The translations under genes were made by a program, and so were the position numbers. Positions 7,849 through 14,924 of a stretch of 20,496 bases of DNA are shown piece after piece. The stretch is from NCBI GenBank assembly GCA_023250795.1, contig JAHFAB010000001.1, positions 1 through 20,496 on the forward strand. The letters run 5' to 3'. Position 1 is the stretch's first letter; the number at the start of each line of letters is the position of its first letter. The notes beneath the pieces are model-generated. The model was not told the DNA's origin. It made no database searches and was given only the letters and a program-made list of their open reading frames with translations. This stretch comes from Bacteriovoracaceae bacterium (GTDB lineage Bacteria; Bdellovibrionota; UBA1018).

Positions 7849-9222
7849 TTGATTAATTATCTCGAACGAGCCACACTTGCAGACTTATCTTTTTGGCTTA
7901 AGGACAACCCAAGAAAACCTCTGATCTTAAGAGGAGCCAGACAAGTTGGCAAATCCAGTCTTGTCAGAGCTTTTTGTCAAATAAATAAACGAAGTTTATT
8001 TGAAATTAACTTCGAGCAAGAGTACAAACTCAAACACTGTTTTGAATCTTTAAAACCCGAACAAATATTAAAAGAGTTAGAGTATCATTTTGAAAAAATA
8101 ATTAATCCAGAAAAAGATCTCTTATTTTTAGATGAAATACAGACTGCACCACAAGCGATCATGTCTCTAAGATACTTCTATGAACAAATGCCGGTACTCC
8201 CTGTTCTTGCAGCTGGCTCTCTTTTAGATTTTGCCTTAGCCGAAAAAAAAATATCTGTTCCCGTAGGCCGAATCGAATATGGGTACATTCGGCCTTTTAG
8301 TTTTGAAGAGTTTTTGCTTGCAAAAGAAGAAAAATCTCTTTTTAAGCTTTTGCAAACCTATGAAATCCGTGATCCATTTCCACAAACAGCACATGAAAAA
8401 CTATCCCAGATCTTGAGAGAGTATTTTTTTGTGGGGGGTATGCCAGAAGCCGTAAAAACTCACCTAGTACACAAATCGGAAAAACGCATCTCCAATGTCC
8501 ATGCCTCCTTACTCAAAACTTACCGAGATGATTTTGGAAAATATGCTCAAGGCAAGGAATTGCTAAGAACACAGAAACTGTTTGATCGCTTGCCTGCTCT
8601 AGTGGGAAAGAAAGTAAAATACTCTGAAATCTCTCGAGAAGAGCAGGCTAAAGAAATCAGAGAGGTCATTGACCTGCTAAGCCAAGCTCGTATCATCTAC
8701 AAAGTCCACCACACTCACGCTTCTGGTATTCCTTTGGCATATCAATCCGATGATCGTATTTATAAAATATATTTCTTAGATATCGGCCTTCTCAATCACC
8801 AATTGGGTCTCAGCTGGAGCACTATCAGGCAATCAGAATTCAATCGTTTTTTAACTCAGGGAATACAAACAGAACAATTTGTTTTTCAAAATTTATTTTC
8901 ATCTGATTTTAATGTGGATCAAACAGTTTATTATTGGCTCAGAGAGGGTAAAGCTACCAATGCCGAACTTGATTTTGTCATCTCACTTGGAGAAAAGATC
9001 ATCCCTATCGAAGTAAAATCTGGTAAATCTGGGTCATTGCGCTCTCTTCATCAGTTCGTTCATGAAAAAAATAGCTCTTTTGCGGTAAGATTTGACCTAA
9101 ACTTACCCAGTCTCCAGAAAATCAATCACGATTTGGTTACCCCAAATGGATCTGCTTCGATTTCTTTTCAATTATTATCCCTACCCATTTATTTTGTGGG
9201 ACAACTAAAAAGATTTCTTTAG
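7828..9222 (+). CDS. AAA_14 / DUF4143 family ATPase
   Basis: This 464-residue protein has the standard architecture: an N-terminal AAA_14 ATPase and a C-terminal DUF4143 domain. Walker A is GARQVGKSS (36-44), Walker B is LLFLDEIQ with D102-E103, and a sensor-like AAGSLLDF follows. The C-terminal region contains AELDFVISLGEKIIPIEVKSG, a D...E-V-K arrangement like the PD-(D/E)XK nuclease core seen in this family. The biological role of the family is unsettled; copies are scattered and often behave like mobile or accessory genes. ATG 7828 is annotated, but TTG 7849 is a good alternative because the family usually begins near INYLER and GGGGG lies 4-5 nt upstream. The gene follows the MFS gene closely but has its own repeat-containing leader. 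Confidence 0.88.
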   Translation: MTKNGGILINYLERATLADLSFWLKDNPRKPLILRGARQVGKSSLVRAFCQINKRSLFEINFEQEYKLKHCFESLKPEQILKELEYHFEKIINPEKDLLFLDEIQTAPQAIMSLRYFYEQMPVLPVLAAGSLLDFALAEKKISVPVGRIEYGYIRPFSFEEFLLAKEEKSLFKLLQTYEIRDPFPQTAHEKLSQILREYFFVGGMPEAVKTHLVHKSEKRISNVHASLLKTYRDDFGKYAQGKELLRTQKLFDRLPALVGKKVKYSEISREEQAKEIREVIDLLSQARIIYKVHHTHASGIPLAYQSDDRIYKIYFLDIGLLNHQLGLSWSTIRQSEFNRFLTQGIQTEQFVFQNLFSSDFNVDQTVYYWLREGKATNAELDFVISLGEKIIPIEVKSGKSGSLRSLHQFVHEKNSSFAVRFDLNLPSLQKINHDLVTPNGSASISFQLLSLPIYFVGQLKRFL

Positions 9223-9244
9223 TCTGGCTCCCTGCAAATCCTTG

Positions 9245-9273
9245 TTGACTTAGTGCGCAAAATAAAATAAAAC
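9245..9273 (+). promoter_or_regulatory. Possible promoter of the exported protein gene
   Basis: TTGACT (9245-9250) and TAAAAC (9268-9273) are 17 bp apart. Transcription would begin only a few bases before the ATG at 9283, where no ribosome-binding site is visible, so the message could be nearly leaderless. The -10 match is moderate. Confidence 0.35.
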
Positions 9274-9282
9274 ACGCAAACT

Positions 9283-10646
9283 ATGTGTAAAAATAAACCG
9301 GTTTTTTTGTTGTTATTGGGACTCTTGACTTTCAACTTATCACAAGCAGAAGATCGAAATCTGATTCAGCCCGCTTTCAAATACCCTTGGGCACGTATGC
9401 TGGGCTCTCCTAAAGTTTCTCATGATAAAATATTTGTTACATCTAATACGGGTGAAGTTCAAATTTATGATTCTAACCTTAGACTTATTTCGAAAGAAAA
9501 TCTGAAACTTTTCAGCGATGATCCCACAGAGGAAATTAGATCTGATCTTTTACCTTCCACATGGGATATTAACTCTAATGAGGAAGTGATCTTTGCTAGA
9601 GCTGGAGACAATGGAAATACGATGCAGTTCGCAAATCTAAAATGGGCTAGTGCTTTATTTTTAGACTCTTCTGGAAATACTAAAACTTCAAAATTTCTAG
9701 GGGATTCTCAATCCAGGCAAATAGAAATCAGAGCTTTGAACGATCAAATATCAGCTTATGTTTTTACAGGAAATGCCGCACAGACTACCTTTGTAAAAAT
9801 ATTAGACAATCAGATGAACGTTTTAGCAACCTTGGGAGATTTTTGGCGCAGAGAAGGTGATTTCGGTCTAAATTACGAAACATTAGAAGATATAAAATAC
9901 ATGCCACTCACTCAATCGTTTGCCGTTCTTACCTCTGGAGCAGAAACTGGAGGTGGACTTTATTTTTTCAATCAATCTGGAAAAAAATTACAAAAGCTTT
10001 CCCCACCCATGGGCTATCACGTCGGAGTTCTCAGCAGAAGTCTACTGCTCACTCAAAAGGAGATCTGATTTTGGGCCTGAGAAAAAAATCCACCAATGAC
10101 CAAGCAGAGTCCGAAGAGGTAAAATACTTTAGGGTCTCTATGGCTGGAAAAACAGTTGATGGAATTTATGGAAAAATGACAAATGAAAGCCCTGATTTAG
10201 CTATTCGTGGCTACAATACTCCCACTCCAGTGGAAAATAGTACGGGTGAGATTTGGATTCCTAACGGTGGAAGCCTTGAGAATGGAAAAGCTGCTTCTTA
10301 TGTCTTGTCTTCGGATCTTCATGTTCAATTCACCATTCCAACCGAGCTTTCCGGATCAAACGTCAAAGATTTTACACAGCATGGATTCATCATTGATGGA
10401 TATGGTGTTGATATGGATTTTGCCCGCAATACAGATCTGGACATCTGTGGGTACTTTAGAAAAATAGATCTACATACTGGAAAAGTTCAAAGCGTTATTC
10501 CCATCCCAAAAAATTCTACCCGTGGTTACGTCAGTAACTGTTCCAGTATTGGTACTTGGGGCATAAACGCTGTAGCAGGACCAAAATCCAGCATCCTCTT
10601 TACTTGGGAGTGGGGAACGGAAGTTCAAAAGGTGACGTTGTTTTAA
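9283..10646 (+). pseudogene. Exported, probably beta-propeller-like protein broken by a frameshift
   Basis: The 5' part (9283-10068, 261 codons) starts with a signal peptide (MCKNKPVFLLLLGLLTFNLS, cleavage near SQA) and stops at a TGA. The 3' part continues in the next frame to a stop at 10646. Around 10055-10058 the DNA reads CAAAAGG. With one more A (CAAAAAGG) the frame would run on as LTQKGDLILGLRKKS, so a single base loss in an A-run joins the two pieces into one protein of about 454 residues. The 3' frame is open upstream of its nominal TTG start at 10071, which supports one original gene. The sequence has repeated short strand-turn-strand units (IFVTSNTGEVQIYDS, ALFLDSSGNTK, LYFFNQSGKKL), suggesting a secreted beta-propeller-like fold. 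Sequencing error, true mutation and slippage cannot be told apart here. Confidence 0.75.
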
Positions 10647-10661
10647 CGTACAGCTCAAATA

Positions 10662-11189
10662 CTAATTCGGTTTCTCACACTGAATTTTTACAGAGTAAGT
10701 AATTCTCCAGGGTGTATTGACAATCCTTTCATAGTAATTTTTGGACTCAATACTCAATACCATTGTCTCTTTGTCTAAAACCGCACTCTCAACTGTGTGT
10801 TTCGTCCCAGCTAAATCGCCTGATTGACTCTCTCTTTCGATCTGAATTTCAGATTCAGACTCATTTGCAGCCCCATGGTCGTATTTGCCTTTTTGACCTG
10901 GCAAATACCCTGAAAGCCCATAACCATAGGACCCATTTTTTTTCTCAGTATACGAACCTTTCCATGACAGAAGATCAATCCCATCTGGGTCTTTTTCTCT
11001 TAAAAACTTCAGATCTACGTCTACGACTTCCATTTCAGCTTTCGGATTGACTCTTTCTTGCAAAACTTTTTTGCAAACAAAATCTGGCTTTTGCTCCTCG
11101 GCAAGAGCGGAAACGCCCCAAACCAAGCCAGAAACTAAGAGAACAGATATTAATTCGTATCCTCGCAAATTCCTTATTTTTTTCGTCAT
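10662..11189 (-). CDS. Small exported protein at the end of the buf-ars operon
   Basis: This is a 175-residue orphan protein. The start at ATG 11189 is chosen because AGAGGG lies about 5 nt upstream; a GTG at 11216 is less likely. The N-terminus has a signal peptide (ISVLLVSGLVWGVSALA, cleavage before EEQ). The mature part is charged and probably beta-rich, with a Gly/Tyr-rich stretch (GSYGYGLSGYLPGQKG). It has just two Cys residues, one near its N-terminus (FVCKK) and one near its C-terminus (IQCEK), which could form one disulfide in the periplasm. It follows the MsrB-MsrA gene by 50 bp on the same strand with no terminator visible between them, so it is probably the last gene of the operon. 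No family was recognised. Confidence 0.75.
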   Translation of the reverse strand: MTKKIRNLRGYELISVLLVSGLVWGVSALAEEQKPDFVCKKVLQERVNPKAEMEVVDVDLKFLREKDPDGIDLLSWKGSYTEKKNGSYGYGLSGYLPGQKGKYDHGAANESESEIQIERESQSGDLAGTKHTVESAVLDKETMVLSIESKNYYERIVNTPWRITYSVKIQCEKPN

Positions 11190-11239
11190 AAGACCCTCTT
11201 GGCGCAGTGGATACACCTTTCCACCCTGTTTTACAATGG

Positions 11240-12313
11240 CTACTTTCCCCAGAGCCTTTGCAAAACTTTATCACGTCCACAGCGTGATCTAAAAAACTTA
11301 TACCGGATCGGATTTTTTTTATAATAATTCTGATGGTATTCTTCAGCTAGATAAAATGGGGCGGCAGGAAGTATTTCGGTGACAATATTTTTTTCTCCCA
11401 GACGCTTTGATTTTAGCAGTGCTTCTTTTGAGGCAATGGCAAGTTTTTTTTGGTCTTCATTTTGATAAAATAGTACACTCTTGTATTGATCTCCTCGATC
11501 ACAAAACTGCCCGTGAGCATCAGTAGGATCTACATTGATCCAAAAAATATCTAATAACTGTTTATAGCTAATCACTTTTGGATCAAATGTAATCTGAACC
11601 GCTTCCACATGTCCAGAATCTCCAGCCGATACCTCTTCATAAGTTGGATTGGCTTTTCGACCCCCAGTATATCCAGAAACAACGCTAATCACTCCCGGAG
11701 TTTCTGCAAATGGATGAACCATGCACCAAAAACAACCCCCTGCAAAATTTACCTTTTCATATGAAGAAAATAGGCTGAGATATTTTTCGTAACCCTCTTC
11801 TTTTAACTTTTCAACTGGGATAAATCGGAGGGCCGAAGAATTCATGCAGTACCTTTGTCCTGTCGGAGGCGGACCATCATTGAAAACATGACCCAAATGA
11901 GACTGACCTGACTTAGACCTAACTTCAGTTCGTGTACCGAAAAAAGAACTCTTGTCCTCTTTTTCAACGATATTTTCTTTTTCTAAGGGTTTTGTAAAAC
12001 TTGGCCAACCCGTTTTTGAATCAAACTTGTCAATAGACGAAAAAAGTGGCTCTCCAGACACCAGATCCACATAAATACCGGGCGCTTCATTGTCCCAATA
12101 CGCATTGTGAAAAGAAGGCTCTGTTCCATTTTTTTGAGTCACGTCAAACTGCTCTTTGGTCAGCCGTTTTTTCAACTCCTCAATCGATGGTTTTACGTAG
12201 GGTGACTTCATTTTTTCCTCTGCAGACAATACAGGACATAACTCTAAAACCCCACACAATACAAACAGAAAAAATAGGCCACTGAAACAACTAAATCTTG
12301 GGTTAAACCGCAT
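11240..12313 (-). CDS. msrBA: Exported MsrB-MsrA methionine sulfoxide reductase fusion
   Basis: This 357-residue bifunctional enzyme has a signal peptide, an MsrB domain and then an MsrA domain. MsrB reduces R- and MsrA reduces S-methionine sulfoxide. The MsrB part shows [30 protein letters not shown] and the catalytic RYCMNS (Cys156). The MsrA part shows [11 protein letters not shown] (Cys194), [22 protein letters not shown] and EYHQNYY. The MsrB zinc CxxC pairs are absent (KTGWPSF and [11 protein letters not shown] occupy those places), so this is the zinc-free type. The start at 12313 is supported by AAGGAGG 6 nt upstream; an ATG at 12337 has no such site. The start overlaps the stop of the glycosyltransferase gene. 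The signal peptide points to repair of periplasmic proteins or lipoproteins under oxidative or metal(loid) stress. Confidence 0.93.
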   Translation of the reverse strand: MRFNPRFSCFSGLFFLFVLCGVLELCPVLSAEEKMKSPYVKPSIEELKKRLTKEQFDVTQKNGTEPSFHNAYWDNEAPGIYVDLVSGEPLFSSIDKFDSKTGWPSFTKPLEKENIVEKEDKSSFFGTRTEVRSKSGQSHLGHVFNDGPPPTGQRYCMNSSALRFIPVEKLKEEGYEKYLSLFSSYEKVNFAGGCFWCMVHPFAETPGVISVVSGYTGGRKANPTYEEVSAGDSGHVEAVQITFDPKVISYKQLLDIFWINVDPTDAHGQFCDRGDQYKSVLFYQNEDQKKLAIASKEALLKSKRLGEKNIVTEILPAAPFYLAEEYHQNYYKKNPIRYKFFRSRCGRDKVLQRLWGK

Positions 12314-12923
12314 AAAAAACCTCCTTGAAATCTTCATAGGTATCTACATCCATCAAAGTGGGTAACTCAGCAATCGGACCTAACGGAAGCAGATACTTGA
12401 TGAGAGTTATAGCTGTCTGATCACAGCTATATTGTACACTCAGCCAAGTCTGTTTGGGTATAGCCAGGCGTCCTCCAAAGAGATAAAAACCGCCATCTTT
12501 TGCCCGTCCGATTACAAATGGAAATTTACTCATCGAGTCAATAGCACTGGTGAGTATATCTAAAGAAATTTGCGGAGAGTCCGCTCCTAAAAAAATGACA
12601 AAGCTGTGTTTTTTTAAAAGCTCGTCGTATATCGCAGAAAGCCTCTCTCCAAGGCTCCCCTCTCCTTGATAGATACGCTGAAAACGGCTCCAAGCGGAGT
12701 AAGACAAACCTATTTTTTCTGCAATAGCCCAGTAGGGAGTGATTTTCTGATAGGTTTTTACGGTTTCTGTGATCACAGCTTCAACACAGCTTGATGAGAA
12801 CAAGTGACACTTCTTTGCCGCTTCTTGTCCAATCGTCTGCGCCAACCTGGTCTTAATGGGAGAGAGTCCAGGAGTTTTGACGAAGACTGCGATAGCTCCA
12901 CTTTCCAAAAAAACTAACAACAA
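12303..12923 (-). CDS. DUF2064 glycosyltransferase (TIGR04282 type, arsenosugar-associated)
   Basis: This is a 206-residue protein of the DUF2064/TIGR04282 group, a GT-A-like nucleotidyl/glycosyl transferase family that commonly sits beside arsS. Recognisable motifs are [17 protein letters not shown] at the N-terminus, GSLGERL, the GADSPQI metal-binding-like motif, and [13 protein letters not shown] role in attaching or processing the sugar part of an arsenosugar is an inference from its neighbours. The start appears to be TTG at 12923, overlapping the last codons of arsM by 10 bp. A second in-frame TTG at 12908 is possible; no ATG start precedes the conserved motif. Its stop overlaps the msrBA start. 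Confidence 0.88.
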   Translation of the reverse strand: MLLVFLESGAIAVFVKTPGLSPIKTRLAQTIGQEAAKKCHLFSSSCVEAVITETVKTYQKITPYWAIAEKIGLSYSAWSRFQRIYQGEGSLGERLSAIYDELLKKHSFVIFLGADSPQISLDILTSAIDSMSKFPFVIGRAKDGGFYLFGGRLAIPKQTWLSVQYSCDQTAITLIKYLLPLGPIAELPTLMDVDTYEDFKEVFYAV

Positions 12924-13927
12924 CCACCACCGCCACCTTCAAACGAATCGTTTGTGGGTCCACAGTCAAAAAGTCCATAATGGGTAGACTGATCACCGAT
13001 CACTCGAAAGTGCGAGGCATACCGAGTCTGTGTCAACATCTGAGAAGTATTACTACAGACCAGTATGGGTCTGCCTTTTTCAAAAATATGGTGATCATCC
13101 AAGCGAAAAGCATGCGGGTATTCTGGGATCGTTCCTAAATAATAAGCGGTTTGGCCATAATCTTCACATCGGTCTTCCAGAACTAGTTTGAAAGCCCTCA
13201 GAGTCATAGAATAGAAATCAATCATCCCCGCTTTGCGAACAATGTCGGAGTTATTTAACATCAGTTTAGTTTTAGATATGACACGGTAGTCAGGGCATCC
13301 GACACGTGCGAGAAGTCGTCGAAAATCTTCTATGTAAAGAGCACCACCGAGACACTCACCGATCAACTGCGGGTCTTCTGCTAAAGCTTGAGGAATTCTC
13401 CGCCCAGAAAAAACGTCAGAGAAGATGAGCTCTCCCCCTGGTTTTAGAACTCTAAAGATCTCAGAAAACACTCGCTCTTTTTGGGGAGAAAGATTGAGAA
13501 CACAATTAGAAATCACAACGTCAATAGAATTATTTTCAATTCCACAGCTCTCTAAATCCTCAATATAGCCTTGAACAAACCGAGTGTTTGGTTTGGAGTA
13601 TTTCCGTGCAACATCAATTTGCTCTTGGGTCATGTCGACTCCGATCACCTGCCCAGAAGGCCCCACCAATTGCGAAAGAATGAAGCAGTCCCTCCCTGTT
13701 CCACACCCTAAGTCTAGAACTGTTTTCGAATTCAATTCCGTTGGAATGGGGGATCCACACCCATAAAATTTCTCCAAAACTTCGGGGGGCAGGTCACGAA
13801 CAATCTCACGGAGATGAGATGGAAGCGCTTCAGAAGTACAGCAGGCGCTCGTTTGTAGATCATTCTTAGTTTTTAGAATTTTGCCGTAGTATTTTTTTAC
13901 AGTTTCGATCGTTTTATTTTCCTGCAT
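12914..13927 (-). CDS. arsM: Arsenite S-adenosylmethionine methyltransferase ArsM
   Basis: This is a 337-residue cytoplasmic methyltransferase. The SAM-binding motif VLDLGCGTGRD (70-80) is followed by VIGVDMT. The Cys residues that bind As(III) in this family are present: Cys142 in SNCVLNLS and Cys192 in IGECLGGALY. N-terminal Cys29-Cys30 (SACCTSE) may supply a further ligand. The protein ends in five Gly and a Cys-Cys pair, a possible thiol tail for handing over arsenic. It would methylate trivalent arsenic, giving the dimethylarsenic precursor used by ArsS. GGGAGG lies upstream of the ATG at about 9 nt spacing. Its 3' end overlaps the glycosyltransferase start, and arsS lies 27 bp upstream. 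Confidence 0.92.
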   Translation of the reverse strand: MQENKTIETVKKYYGKILKTKNDLQTSACCTSEALPSHLREIVRDLPPEVLEKFYGCGSPIPTELNSKTVLDLGCGTGRDCFILSQLVGPSGQVIGVDMTQEQIDVARKYSKPNTRFVQGYIEDLESCGIENNSIDVVISNCVLNLSPQKERVFSEIFRVLKPGGELIFSDVFSGRRIPQALAEDPQLIGECLGGALYIEDFRRLLARVGCPDYRVISKTKLMLNNSDIVRKAGMIDFYSMTLRAFKLVLEDRCEDYGQTAYYLGTIPEYPHAFRLDDHHIFEKGRPILVCSNTSQMLTQTRYASHFRVIGDQSTHYGLFDCGPTNDSFEGGGGGCC

Positions 13928-13954
13928 TATTTTGAAACCTCCCGTTAAATCCTA

Positions 13955-14923
13955 TCAAATGAGCGCCCCACTACATGAACTCCCAGTTCCCGCCGTACAC
14001 CCGTAACAATGATCTGCAAAAGTAATTGGAGAGTGGCTAAAATCCTCAAGTGAACCAATATCCCATATAGACAGTTTCTTACCACTGACCGAGATTTCTA
14101 GCATTTGATTAAAATCACAGTCATAAATTTTCCCATCCCAACCAACCGAAACCAGTTCGCGACACATGACGTTAAGTGCTGCTTCTGGGTTAAAACTTTG
14201 GACCAATAATTCCATATATTCTTGGAGTTTTCCCTCACGCTCAAGCTGCTTGAGAAAACGCCGAATCGGCATATTAGTAATTGTGTAAAGACGATTGAAT
14301 TCAATTCCAAAGAGCTCCCTCAACTCCTCTTTGTAATCTTTTTCTAGAACCTCTTGGGGGGGTGGCAAAAATGCCCCCAGAGGATTGTAGACAAGATCCA
14401 GTTTTAATCCTGTACCTGGTTTTCCATACCCCAATGTATTGAGGAGCTGAAGAGCTCTGATGCTCTTATCAAAAACTCCATTTCCTCGCTGTTTGTCGAC
14501 ATTTTCTTTAGAGTAGCAGGGAAGAGAGGCCTCGACTTGTACTCTGTGCTCTCCTAAAAACTGAGCCGTATCTTCTTGTCCTTTTTCAAACAGTACTGTC
14601 AGATTGCAGCGATCAATGACCTCTTTCCCAAGTTTTCGAATTTCTAATACCAGATATCGGAAATGTGGGTTGAGTTCAGGAGCTCCGCCTGTGATATCCA
14701 CAGTGTGTATGGATGGCGTTTGTGAAAGCAGCTCTAACACACGATCCACAGTGCGTCTGTCCATGATCTCTGTGCGTTTTGGCCCCGCCTCGACATGACA
14801 GTGGTGGCAGGCTTGGTTACAAAGCTTGCCAATGTTAACTTGCAAAATCTTGAGACTGTTTCTTTTCAAATGAAGACCCCGCATTTTTACCATGTCTTCG
14901 AATGATTTGACGGTCTCACTCAC
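13955..14923 (-). CDS. arsS: Arsenosugar biosynthesis radical SAM protein ArsS
   Basis: This is a 322-residue radical SAM enzyme. The [4Fe-4S] motif is C35-x3-C39-x2-C42 (LCNQACHHCHVEAGP), followed by DITGGAPELNP. The C-terminal domain carries more Cys residues (MCRELVS, YDCDFNQML, CYGCTAGTGSSCSGA), the DUF3641-type region typical of ArsS. In characterised systems ArsS adds the 5'-deoxyadenosyl group to dimethylarsinous acid, the committed step to arsenosugars. The start at GTG 14923 is preferred: GGGGAG lies 6 nt upstream, the GTG comes directly after the upstream stop codon, and a longer form from ATG 14989 would overlap the preceding gene by 65 bp. Placement between the VTT oxidoreductase and arsM fits one pathway. 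Confidence 0.93.
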   Translation of the reverse strand: MSETVKSFEDMVKMRGLHLKRNSLKILQVNIGKLCNQACHHCHVEAGPKRTEIMDRRTVDRVLELLSQTPSIHTVDITGGAPELNPHFRYLVLEIRKLGKEVIDRCNLTVLFEKGQEDTAQFLGEHRVQVEASLPCYSKENVDKQRGNGVFDKSIRALQLLNTLGYGKPGTGLKLDLVYNPLGAFLPPPQEVLEKDYKEELRELFGIEFNRLYTITNMPIRRFLKQLEREGKLQEYMELLVQSFNPEAALNVMCRELVSVGWDGKIYDCDFNQMLEISVSGKKLSIWDIGSLEDFSHSPITFADHCYGCTAGTGSSCSGALI

Positions 14924-14924
14924 T

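Noticed and set aside
10071..10646. Independent gene starting at TTG 10071
   Set aside because: The same frame is open upstream of that TTG and continues the preceding protein if one A is restored; no ribosome-binding site or signal peptide is present.
11047..11292. Small rightward frame opposite the orphan and msrBA genes
   Set aside because: It is antisense to genes with signal peptides and family motifs, and shows no domain or ribosome-binding site of its own.
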